A DNA stretch of 64,000 nt from Roseococcus pinisoli (GTDB taxonomy: Bacteria > Pseudomonadota > Alphaproteobacteria > Acetobacterales > Acetobacteraceae). Of this stretch, positions 39,399 through 46,412 are shown piece after piece. Position 1 is the first letter of the stretch, and every line of letters begins with the position of its first letter. The notes under the pieces were generated by a model. It did no database searches, was not told where the DNA came from, and saw only the letters and a list, made by a program, of their open reading frames with translations. Both the position numbers and the translations under genes were made by a program. The DNA lies in assembly GCF_018413645.1 (NCBI RefSeq), contig NZ_JAHCDA010000003.1:603685-667684 (forward strand), written 5' to 3'.

Positions 39399-39959
39399 AT
39401 GATCGTCGGGTATGCGCGGACTTCAACAGCGGAGCAGGAAGCCGGGCTGGCGGGCCAGGAGCGCGAGTTGGCTGCTGCCGGCTGCACCAAGCTCTTCGCG
39501 GAGCGGGTCTCCTCCGTCGCCCGCCGGCCGCAGCTTGAAGCCGCTCTGGATTTCGTGCGGGAGGGGGATGTCCTCGTGGTTGCCAAGCCTGACCGCCTTG
39601 CCCGTTCCGTCGCCGACCTGCTCACCATCATCGACCGCCTGGAGGCCAAGGGCGTGGCGCTCCGCGTCCTGTCCATGGGCGGGCAGACGGTGGACACGGG
39701 CACGCCGACCGGCAAGCTCATGCTGACCATGCTCGGCGCCGTGGCCGAGTTTGAACGGGGCCTCATGCTGGAACGGCAGCGGGAGGGCATCGCTAAGGCG
39801 AAGGCCGAAGGGCTCTATAAGGGCCGCGCCCCGACCGCCAGGCGGAAGACCGATGAGGTGCTGAAGCTTAAGGCCGAGGGCCTGGGCGCCGACGCCATCG
39901 CGGAGCAGCTCGGCCTCGGTCGGTCCAGCGTCTATCGCATCATCGGTCCTAGGGGCTGA
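39399..39959 (+). CDS. serine recombinase (resolvase/invertase family)
   Basis: Small serine recombinase of 186 aa. The catalytic domain opens with MIVGYARTSTAEQEAGLAGQ, containing the nucleophilic serine in ARTST. The conserved arginines are in LVVAKPDRLARSVADL, followed by the long E helix LMLTMLGAVAEFERGLMLERQREGIAKAKAEG. The C-terminal helix-turn-helix is LKAEGLGADAIAEQLGLGRSSVYRII. AAGGG precedes ATG 39399; an in-frame ATG at 39369 is a weaker choice. It is divergent from the STAND gene and may resolve or invert island DNA or fix multimers. Confidence 0.93.
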   Translation: MIVGYARTSTAEQEAGLAGQERELAAAGCTKLFAERVSSVARRPQLEAALDFVREGDVLVVAKPDRLARSVADLLTIIDRLEAKGVALRVLSMGGQTVDTGTPTGKLMLTMLGAVAEFERGLMLERQREGIAKAKAEGLYKGRAPTARRKTDEVLKLKAEGLGADAIAEQLGLGRSSVYRIIGPRG

Positions 39960-39978
39960 CAGAGCGCCGCCGGCCCGC

Positions 39979-40311
39979 CTATTCGATTGCCGGTAGCCCC
40001 GCAGCGGCGCGTTCGGCATCAATGGTCTGGAAGATCGGCGACACCGAGCGCATCCGCCTCGGCACTTGATCGCAGGGGACGAAGGGCTGGGGTCGCCCCT
40101 CGGTGTTGCGGTTGTCCAGGCCATTCCAGTGGACACAATTGCGCGAGGCGGGCCGTCAGTCCGCGCAGCGCCCGGCGAAGTCGCGCCCCTAGCAGACGTA
40201 GAAACCGCCGCTGGGGAGCGGAGACCCCGGCGAGGTCTCTTGGGGGACGGGCACCGCGCACGCCGCGAGCATCAAGAGCAGAACTCCGGGGACAACTTTC
40301 AATACCCGCAC
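39979..40311 (-). pseudogene. small lipoprotein gene with two in-frame stop codons
   Basis: A GTG after GGAGG starts MRVLKVVPGVLLLMLAACA, a lipoprotein signal with the lipobox LAAC. The frame continues VPVPQETSPGSPLPSGGFYVC, meets TAG (40189-40191), runs GRDFAGRCAD, meets TGA, and continues with protein-like sequence (NCVHWNGLDNRNTEGRPQPFVPC ... PIFQTIDAERAAAGLPAIE) to a TAG at 39979. Both stops could derive from tryptophan codons by single changes. It is read as a decayed phage or island lipoprotein; a functional 40-residue lipoprotein is the alternative. Confidence 0.45.
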
Positions 40312-40677
40312 GCCGGCCTCCGAATTCTTCGGTGCAGGTTAGCGGCAGATTCCGTTTCCGATCAGCCCTCTATCTCATCAATTGACCGGGCATGAACCTC
40401 GAAGCTGCGGCACCTGCGGGCAGCGCCGAGCCACCGACAAGGAGCCCCGTCCGTCGTCCCCCAGCACCGCCGCATCAGCCTCCATGCAACCGGTTGCAGG
40501 GATCGGAACCGGATTTGTGGGTGGCGGAGATGCTGTCTATATATCGTTTAAATTCAATATGTTGATGGCATTTCTCGGGTTGCGCACCTGTCGGCTAGCC
40601 GTATGCTCTACGTCTCGGCGCCGCGATGATCGTCGTTCGTTTTGAGCTACGGCTACGGCGCCCAAAAGGGACCAGGG
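40312..40677. other. intergenic region with palindrome and AT-rich promoter-like stretch
   Basis: No convincing gene is seen. The stretch contains the palindrome at 40486-40499 and an AT-rich segment around 40535-40575 (TATATATCG, TTTAAATTCAATATG) that stands out from the GC-rich surroundings and could drive the small membrane protein gene. Confidence 0.4.
40486..40499. repeat. island palindrome, copy 2
   Basis: TGCAACCGGTTGCA, perfect, in the intergenic region upstream of the small membrane protein gene and of the AT-rich promoter-like stretch. An operator role is plausible. Confidence 0.55.
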
Positions 40678-40905
40678 ATGACCACGACCACCGCCGCCCT
40701 CGCCATCATCGGCATCGCCCTCCACCTGTTCGCGGGGTGGCAGACCTTCCGCCTCATGGTGGTGACCGACGACACCGAATTTACCGAACACATGATCGCG
40801 TGCCGCGAGCACGCCCCCGCCGCCTACTGGGCGACCCTCTGGTGCTTCCTGGTGTTCTGGCCGGTGATCTTCCTGCTGGCGAAGCTCCGGCTGCTCCCTG
40901 GGTGA
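40678..40905 (+). CDS. small two-helix membrane protein
   Basis: Protein of 75 aa with two hydrophobic segments, ALAIIGIALHLFAGWQTFRLMVV and YWATLWCFLVFWPVIFLLAKL, joined by a polar loop (TDDTEFTEHMIACREHAP). Start ATG 40678 follows ACCAGGG. No family is recognised; holin-like or other small phage or island membrane proteins have this layout, but nothing specific supports that. Confidence 0.6.
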   Translation: MTTTTAALAIIGIALHLFAGWQTFRLMVVTDDTEFTEHMIACREHAPAAYWATLWCFLVFWPVIFLLAKLRLLPG

Positions 40906-41305
40906 GCTTGGTCGGCCATTGTACTGATGGCCCTTCCTGCTGCGTAGAGTGCAATTCCTCCGGCAACAGGGGGCTAATGGCGCAAGGATTCTTTGTCAGG
41001 CGCTTTCTCGTGAGAATTTTGGCTTAATGTATTGCGGTTGACGGAAAACCGTTATACATCGTGCCAGCGCATCACCGCAAAGGGATGCCCACGAAGGCGA
41101 AGCCACCGGCCGGAGTTCATCCGGCGCCTAACCGGTGGCACTTGCGCACCAGCTCCGAGGCCATGCGCACGGAAAGAAGTCCTCGGACCCCCAGACTACC
41201 CGGTATGCGCGGTCGCTTTCTCGGCGGCGCGCATCCAACCAACTTGCGTGCGCCACGCTGCCGAGGCGCTTGTGATCGGTGGCGCGGCATGAGGAGTCCG
41301 GCGGC
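40906..41305. other. gene-free stretch
   Basis: No gene is convincing on either strand. A promoter-like pair TTGCGG/TACATC with a 17-base spacer is present near 41032-41060, around an inverted CGGTT/AACCG, and may serve the HNH-like gene. Confidence 0.35.
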
Positions 41306-42841
41306 ATGCCCGACCCATCCAACACGCCCGGCTCGCCGGCTGCCGAACACCTCCAGCCCACGGCGTGGAGCCGCCGCATCACGCCCGTCGGCGCGCCCGT
41401 CACTGCGCAAGACAGGGCGACGCGCATCTTCGCGTCGGGCGCCGATGAAGATGTCGCGTCGCCCGCACAGATGGCGGATTCCTATGGGTTTCCGGGTGAC
41501 GCGGAGGCGCCGATGAAGGTGTCCCTAACACCGGTTTTCACAAATGAAGATGTCGCGTCGCCCTCTCCGCATGATCCGGCCTTTATGGCGAGGGTCTGCA
41601 CCATGCGGACGACCGAGCTGGAGCGCGAGTTCCCCGAGGAGCACAAGCGCCACGAGGCCCTGAAGGCGAAGGCGCGGCGGGACAGGAGCATCGTCATCCA
41701 TCCCGACCTCCGCACCCTCAAAGGCTACCTCCTGGTCATGGGGGAGATGCCCGGCCCCGGCTACTCCACCGATTGCATCGACCGGAGCGGCCGATACGCC
41801 CCCGGCAACGTCCGCTGGGCGACCAATGCGGAGCAAACCCGCAACCGGGGCTGCACAGTCACGGTCACGGCCTTCGGCCGGGAGCCGCGCCCGCTCGCAG
41901 CGTGGTGCGACGACATGGGCCAGCCATACCCCCTGGTTTACCAGCGTATCCATCGGGGCAAATGGACGGTCGAGGAAGCCCTTCTAGGCAAGCGGCTCCC
42001 GGCCGCCGCTCCTGCCAGCACGGTGACAACGCTGGACCCCAGTTATGTCGCGAACGACTGGATCAAGAGCATCCCCGCACCCGTCCTGGCCGCCTGGAAA
42101 GAGCGCTATCCCGCGTTCCTCGCCAGCGTGAAGAAGTGGACGGACGGGGAGGGGGCGGCGCTTTCGGCAACTCGGCGGGAGAAGCTGGCGCGCATCTATC
42201 TGACAAAGGCCGTCTTCACCGTCTGCCAGCTGGACCAGGACATCCGAGTGCAGACCTCGCGCCTGCATCAAGCTGGCATCGACTTGCACGACCCCGACCT
42301 TGCCGATGAGCTGTTGAACCACCCGGGCGTCCGGAGGTTCAACATGATGCACGACCTCCGGCGCCGGGCCTCGGCACTGCTGACGCGGGAGCAGCGCGAC
42401 TTCACCCGGGGCGCCCTGTTCACCTCCCCGGGCATGGCCGAATTCGTTCGGAAGATGGGATGGCAGGCGCCGCCCGCCGAGCCAGACCAACGCTGCCCCA
42501 TGTGGATGCGGCCCCTGAGCTGGGCGCGCACCGACGCCGAGCGCGAGGAGTGGGCCGCCGACCGTGCGGCTTGGATCGCCGGCCGACCTGCCCGCGAGGC
42601 CGCCCGCGCCGCCCGCGAAGTCAGGGCCAGGTCTGCCGAGGCCGAGGCCGAGGCCGAGGCCCGAAGGGAATACGAAGCTCGCAGGGAAGCCGAATATGCC
42701 AGGGCGAGGGCTGCCGCCGCCGAACATGCCCAGTCCAGGGCTGCCGATGTCGGCCCCGACCGTAGAGGCTTGCCACCGAGCCGGCCCGCCAGCGCGGATG
42801 TGATTGACCTTACCGCCGTTCGGGCCGCCCGCGCTGCCTGA
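41306..42841 (+). CDS. HNH endonuclease-like protein with long helical C-terminus
   Basis: Protein of 511 aa. Residues about 140-182 (LVMGEMPGPGYSTDCIDRSGRYAPGNVRWATNAEQTRNRG) match phage HNH homing-type nucleases, whose consensus is DMG.xPGxxYSLDRIDxxGxYxPGNxRWATxxEQxxNR. The usual DRID is DCID here. The following AAWCDDMGQPYPLVYQRIHRGKWTVEEALLG fits the small helix-turn-helix that ends such proteins. The last 100 residues are Arg/Ala/Glu-rich and likely coiled coil. GAGGAG precedes ATG 41306. The 5' coding region carries a hairpin and a 20-bp repeat. Biological role unknown; DNA binding or nicking is inferred. Confidence 0.7.
   Translation: MPDPSNTPGSPAAEHLQPTAWSRRITPVGAPVTAQDRATRIFASGADEDVASPAQMADSYGFPGDAEAPMKVSLTPVFTNEDVASPSPHDPAFMARVCTMRTTELEREFPEEHKRHEALKAKARRDRSIVIHPDLRTLKGYLLVMGEMPGPGYSTDCIDRSGRYAPGNVRWATNAEQTRNRGCTVTVTAFGREPRPLAAWCDDMGQPYPLVYQRIHRGKWTVEEALLGKRLPAAAPASTVTTLDPSYVANDWIKSIPAPVLAAWKERYPAFLASVKKWTDGEGAALSATRREKLARIYLTKAVFTVCQLDQDIRVQTSRLHQAGIDLHDPDLADELLNHPGVRRFNMMHDLRRRASALLTREQRDFTRGALFTSPGMAEFVRKMGWQAPPAEPDQRCPMWMRPLSWARTDAEREEWAADRAAWIAGRPAREAARAAREVRARSAEAEAEAEARREYEARREAEYARARAAAAEHAQSRAADVGPDRRGLPPSRPASADVIDLTAVRAARAA
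41415..41464. repeat. hairpin in the 5' part of the HNH-like gene
   Basis: 41415-41431 pairs with 41447-41464 over 17 bp with one bulged base and a 15-base loop. The right arm is part of the direct repeat that recurs at 41544. Confidence 0.6.
41445..41464 (+). repeat. 20-bp direct repeat, copy 1
   Basis: ATGAAGATGTCGCGTCGCCC, identical to 41544-41563. The 99-bp spacing keeps the frame, so both copies encode EDVASP. Confidence 0.7.
41544..41563 (+). repeat. 20-bp direct repeat, copy 2
   Basis: Second exact copy of the repeat at 41445-41464, in the same reading frame of the HNH-like gene. Confidence 0.7.
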
Positions 42842-42943
42842 AAAGTAAAGGAAGAAGTCTGTATCTGTATAACATAGTAAAGGCCTGATGACGTGGTGGG
42901 CCATACATGCGTAAATGCTCACGAATCTTGGTCATTTCCAGAT

Positions 42944-42957
42944 TGAACCCGGTTGCA
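42944..42957. repeat. island palindrome, degenerate copy 3
   Basis: TGAACCCGGTTGCA matches the palindrome in 12 of 14 positions. It is intergenic, 53 bp before the first RHH gene, where an operator would be expected. Confidence 0.4.
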
Positions 42958-43010
42958 GAATTTCATTTATTTCATATTGTGCTTCACATTTAGACGTTAG
43001 GAGGTTGGAT

Positions 43011-43373
43011 ATGGTCGATAGCGTAAAAAATCGTTTGATCGTTGCTCGACTCACGTTGGCAGAGCATGCGGCGGTGCTTTCTTTTTCGGATGAGCGCGGC
43101 CTGTCGCTTTCGCGGCTGGTGCGCGAGGGGCTTGCTTCGGTCGGGGCGCCCGTGGCGCGGAGCCCACGTCGCTCCGGCCGCCCCCGCGCGCTACCCGCCG
43201 AACTGCCCGCCGAGTTGCTGGCCAAGGTTCCGGTAACCCCGGAGGACATCCGGAGGCTGGCTGCCGCGCTGCCGCCGCCGACCCCATCCTCCCCGCCGTC
43301 CTTCACCGTGCCTACCGAACCTTCGCGGCCCGCCCGCATGCGGACCCGCACCACCGTTCCCGCTGCCCACTGA
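43011..43373 (+). CDS. ribbon-helix-helix protein 1
   Basis: Protein of 120 aa. Residues 5-45 (VKNRLIVARLTLAEHAAVLSFSDERGLSLSRLVREGLASV) have the strand-helix-helix pattern of MetJ/Arc-type DNA-binding proteins; the rest is Pro/Arg-rich and probably disordered. An AGGAGG site ends five bases before ATG 43011; the frame extends upstream without features. It is the first of three consecutive RHH genes, after an AT-rich promoter region with a degenerate palindrome. A regulatory or MobC-like accessory role is possible. Confidence 0.65.
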   Translation: MVDSVKNRLIVARLTLAEHAAVLSFSDERGLSLSRLVREGLASVGAPVARSPRRSGRPRALPAELPAELLAKVPVTPEDIRRLAAALPPPTPSSPPSFTVPTEPSRPARMRTRTTVPAAH

Positions 43374-43388
43374 CCCGGCGATGCTCCC

Positions 43389-43667
43389 ATGGCCGAGAGA
43401 TTCCACAGCGTCAGCACTGGCCTCCGCCCCGAGGTGTTTGATGCCGTCATGGATGCCGCCCGCGCGCGCAATCTGACGGTCTCCGAGTTGATGCGGGAAG
43501 CCCTGAGGGCGCTGAACATCCCCATTCCGAAGACGGCCCGGGAGCAGAGCCGGCCGGCCACGAAGCCCACCCGGCCCACGGTGCCCACACCGCCGTCCCG
43601 TAGGGCGGCCTTCACCGGCCTCACGCCCCACGCCCGGCTGACCCGGCGCAGCCCTAGGAGGACCTGA
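43389..43667 (+). CDS. ribbon-helix-helix protein 2
   Basis: Protein of 92 aa. The fold is seen in FHSVSTGLRPEVFDAVMDAARARNLTVSELMREALRALNI; the tail is Pro/Arg-rich. It follows RHH 1 by 15 bp and precedes RHH 3 by one base, so the three are cotranscribed. DNA binding as a dimer is expected for the fold; the target is unknown. Confidence 0.65.
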   Translation: MAERFHSVSTGLRPEVFDAVMDAARARNLTVSELMREALRALNIPIPKTAREQSRPATKPTRPTVPTPPSRRAAFTGLTPHARLTRRSPRRT

Positions 43668-43668
43668 C

Positions 43669-43926
43669 ATGACCCCAACCCAGCAAAAGCCTCTCCGCGT
43701 CCTGTCCGCCGCCCAGCCGGACGCCGAAGGCGAGCAGCGCTACGCAAGCCTCCCGGCGATTGTGCTCCCCCACGATGTGGTCGTGGCTATCCGTCGCTTC
43801 GCTTCCGAGAGGTCCATGACTTCCGGCCAGCTCCTCCGCGAGGGCCTGCGCCGCGTAGGAGCCCTCCGGCTCTCTGAGGTGGACCTGGGCTTCGCCGAGC
43901 CCCGGCCCCGCCGCGCCGCCGCATGA
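43669..43926 (+). CDS. ribbon-helix-helix protein 3
   Basis: Protein of 85 aa with the RHH pattern in RYASLPAIVLPHDVVVAIRRFASERSMTSGQLLREGLRRVGAL. It starts one base after the RHH 2 stop. The three proteins share only the fold pattern, with different recognition strands, so they may bind different sites or form heterodimers. Confidence 0.62.
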   Translation: MTPTQQKPLRVLSAAQPDAEGEQRYASLPAIVLPHDVVVAIRRFASERSMTSGQLLREGLRRVGALRLSEVDLGFAEPRPRRAAA

Positions 43927-43960
43927 TCCATCCCGTCCCCGCCACACACAGGAGGCTCCC

Positions 43961-44401
43961 ATGCCCACCATTCACACAATCACCGCCTCCGGTAGCTTCA
44001 TGCCCACACTGGAGGCGCAGACCGACCGCCAAAAGGCCGAAGCCCAGAAGGCCGATCAGCAGCGCCGGATGGACCGGCTGCCCAGCGCCGCGAAGGGCTG
44101 GGCCGACCGGCACACGCTCCCCGAGATGGAACTGCTCGGCTTGATCGTTACCGCTTACAAGGCTTCCGGCCTCGCCCCGGTCATGATGGACGGCAGCTTC
44201 GCCCAGCGCCTCCAGGCGGCTCCCGATGACATTCGGCGCCGTCTCGCCGAGCTGATCGCGTCCGACGCTGTGACCAAGACCGAACGCATCCAGGCACCGG
44301 CCGTGTTCCATCCGAATCTGAAGGTCACCGTGGCCACCAAGGACGAAGCGCCCTTCTCGTGGCTCAGCGGCGCTGCCATGGGCGTCCGCTACCGCGCCTG
44401 A
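43961..44401 (+). CDS. hypothetical island protein
   Basis: Protein of 146 aa starting MPTIHTITASGSFMPTLEAQTDRQKAEAQKADQQRRMDRL after an AGGAGG site. The first half is charged and helical, and the second contains LAELIASDAVTKTERIQAPAVFHPNLKVTVA. No known domain is recognised. It follows the RHH genes in the same direction and precedes the phage-like genes. Confidence 0.6.
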   Translation: MPTIHTITASGSFMPTLEAQTDRQKAEAQKADQQRRMDRLPSAAKGWADRHTLPEMELLGLIVTAYKASGLAPVMMDGSFAQRLQAAPDDIRRRLAELIASDAVTKTERIQAPAVFHPNLKVTVATKDEAPFSWLSGAAMGVRYRA

Positions 44402-44659
44402 CAAGATCGGGCCGGCCGGGTCTCTGCCCTCCCTGGCCGGTCCGTAGGGGGTGCCGAGTAGCGGCGGCATCCCCTTCCACTTCCCGCTTCTCGGCCGGTC
44501 GGTGTGCGATCAATCCGCCGAGGCCCGCGTCCCCGCACGGGACAGAAAATCCGCCGTTCCATTCGCGTCGAGCCGGCCTGGAAAGGACCTTTCCGGCCGG
44601 TTGCGATGAGCGATTCCGACCAGTTTGAAGTCCGCCGAACAACCCATAGAGGTAACACC

Positions 44660-44923
44660 ATGCCCCGCCATACCGACGAGCTGATCGGCAAGGCCACCGC
44701 CCTGCTTACGTGTCCGGGCGGCCGGAAGCGCCTGACGATCATGGCGTGCAAGGGGAACTTCCATGTGTGGAGTTCTGCCCTCGTGCCCAGCGACACCAAG
44801 TCGGACAAGCTCCCGGACCCGCTCCAGCTCTACGAGGGCTCCACGATCACCTTGCCGGCCGCTCCCGCCTATGTCGTGCAGGGCGGTAAGGAATCGAATC
44901 ACCTTCGCTACCGCTGGGGCTGA
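44660..44923 (+). CDS. small hypothetical island protein
   Basis: Protein of 87 aa: MPRHTDELIGKATALLTCPGGRKRLTIMACKGNFHVWSS..., mostly beta-type with a final ESNHLRYRWG. AGAGG precedes ATG 44660. The frame stays open up to 44504, but that part is Arg/Pro-rich and not protein-like. No family is recognised. It lies 20 bp before the tail-assembly gene. Confidence 0.55.
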   Translation: MPRHTDELIGKATALLTCPGGRKRLTIMACKGNFHVWSSALVPSDTKSDKLPDPLQLYEGSTITLPAAPAYVVQGGKESNHLRYRWG

Positions 44924-44943
44924 GGGGCTGAGGGGAGGGGCGC

Positions 44944-45717
44944 ATGTCCGAGACGATCTACGCCGATCCCATGATGCAGATGCGGAAGGTGGTCCTACAC
45001 GGTCGCATCAAGCGCATCGTGAAGCAGGAGGAATTCAACCTCATGGCGGCCTCTCCGCGCGAGGCGCTGATGGCGCTCTGCACTCAGGTGCCGGGCTTCC
45101 AGAAGACGCTGGGCGAGGGGTGGTATCGCTGCATCCTCGCGAGCCCGAAGCGGCAGGTGGCCATCGCCGAGGGCGACGACACGCGCAAGCCCTGGCAGGC
45201 CATCGGCAACGATGCCGTCTTCCACATCATCCCCGTGGTCAAGGGGGCCGGTGGCGGACGCGGTGGTGCGGTGAAGATCGTCCTGGGCGTGGTCCTGGTG
45301 GCGGCCACCATCGCGACGGCAGGTGCGGGGGGGGCTTTCTCGGCGGGCGCTGGCGGCCTCAGCAGCACCGTTCCTGGCCTTGCCGGGACCGCCCTCGGCG
45401 TCACCTACGGCCAGATCGTCGGCCTGGGCGCCATGATGGCCCTGGGCGGCGTGTCACAGCTCCTCTCGCCCCAGGCCAAGGCCCCGGCCGCCAGCGACCG
45501 CGAGGCGCCCGACCAGCGGGCGTCCTTCATGTTCCAGAACCCCGTGAACGTGGTGGATCAGGGCGGCGCCATCCCCATCCCCTACGGCGACTGTCTGGTC
45601 GGCTCCTCGGTGATCGCCGCCGGCATGAACCCCTACGACTTCGGCACCGGCAGCAACACGCCCGACCCCGTGGATGAATGGTTAGCGGCCTTCCCCGGTT
45701 GGACCCGAGTGGCCTGA
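44944..45717 (+). CDS. phage tail assembly protein, lambda I-like
   Basis: Protein of 257 aa resembling the tail-tip assembly protein I of lambdoid phages. Seen are the N-terminal KVVLHGRIKRIVKQEEFNLMAASPREALMALCTQVPGF, the NDAVFHIIPVVKGAGG motif, a Gly/Ala-rich hydrophobic centre, and the C-terminal QNPVNVVDQGGAIPIPYGDCLVGSSVIAAGM. In phages it is needed to build the tail tip and sits next to genes K and J; those are absent here. The orphan state suggests either decay or a satellite-type role of modifying a helper phage tail. Confidence 0.8.
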   Translation: MSETIYADPMMQMRKVVLHGRIKRIVKQEEFNLMAASPREALMALCTQVPGFQKTLGEGWYRCILASPKRQVAIAEGDDTRKPWQAIGNDAVFHIIPVVKGAGGGRGGAVKIVLGVVLVAATIATAGAGGAFSAGAGGLSSTVPGLAGTALGVTYGQIVGLGAMMALGGVSQLLSPQAKAPAASDREAPDQRASFMFQNPVNVVDQGGAIPIPYGDCLVGSSVIAAGMNPYDFGTGSNTPDPVDEWLAAFPGWTRVA

Positions 45718-45728
45718 AGGTGATCGAC

Positions 45729-46337
45729 ATGACCAACGAAAATCTGAAACCGGTTGCAACGGCCCGCCGCCATCGCCGCACCACCTTCGTTCAGGTGCGA
45801 AAGACCGATCACCTACGCGGCATCGTCTACGGGCAGGTGTATTCGCCGCTGCGCCTGGACAGCCATGGCGAGTTCATGTTCGCCGAGGATATCGAGGAGA
45901 TAGCGCACAAGGCCATGCGTCTGGACCTGTCCAAGCTGATCGACACCAACCACGACAACGTGCCGAACGGGGCCTACCCCGTGGAGAGCTTCATCGCACG
46001 AGCCGGCGACCCGGACTACGACGAAGGCGCCTGGGTCCTGGGCGTGCAGCTCACTCCCGAGCTGCTGGAAAAGGTGGACCGAGGCGAGCTGAACGGCTTC
46101 TCGTTCCAGGCCATCGTCACGCCCATGCAGATGGACGTGGAGGTGAACATCCTTCGCGACCACGTGGGCACGACCGAGGCCACCCAGAGCCACCGCCATG
46201 CCTTTCTGGTGCTGTTCGATGAAGAGGGGAAGATCGTGAAGGGGTGGACCAACGAGATGAACGGTCACCGGCATGTCATTCTGCGTGGCAGCGTGACCCA
46301 GCCCGAGGCAGGACACGCCAACCGCTATTTCGTGTGA
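45729..46337 (+). CDS. XkdF-like phage protease/scaffold-type protein
   Basis: Protein of 202 aa. GIVYGQVYSPLRLDSHGEFMFAEDIEEIAHKAM...LIDTNHDNV...PVESFIARAGDPDYDEGAWVLGVQLTPELLEKVDRGELNGFSFQ resembles the XkdF domain of phage prohead-protease-type proteins. An HRH-containing tail follows (TQSHRHAFLVLFDEEGKIVKG, EMNGHRHVILRG). ATG 45729 is preferred; codons upstream overlap the previous gene. It lies 11 bp after the tail-assembly gene and is the last island gene before the right junction. No portal or capsid gene accompanies it. Confidence 0.72.
   Translation: MTNENLKPVATARRHRRTTFVQVRKTDHLRGIVYGQVYSPLRLDSHGEFMFAEDIEEIAHKAMRLDLSKLIDTNHDNVPNGAYPVESFIARAGDPDYDEGAWVLGVQLTPELLEKVDRGELNGFSFQAIVTPMQMDVEVNILRDHVGTTEATQSHRHAFLVLFDEEGKIVKGWTNEMNGHRHVILRGSVTQPEAGHANRYFV
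45745..45758. repeat. island palindrome, near-perfect copy 4
   Basis: TGAAACCGGTTGCA matches 13 of 14 positions of the palindrome. It lies within the first codons of the XkdF-like gene. Confidence 0.4.
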
Positions 46338-46412
46338 CCCCGGGCAGGGAAGCGCAATATCCGCTGGACAAACTGCTCCATTTGCCGGCTCCGTAGTGAT
46401 GGAGCGGGTCCG

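Noticed and set aside
39979..40311. Selenocysteine/pyrrolysine recoding of the lipoprotein gene
   Set aside because: Two different stop codons 11 codons apart, no sign of the needed machinery in the window, and tryptophan-to-stop mutation is simpler.
41061..41516. Plus-strand frame starting MPAHHRKGMPTKAKPP
   Set aside because: Pro/Arg-rich with no domain, overlaps the HNH-like gene in another frame; not supported as a gene.
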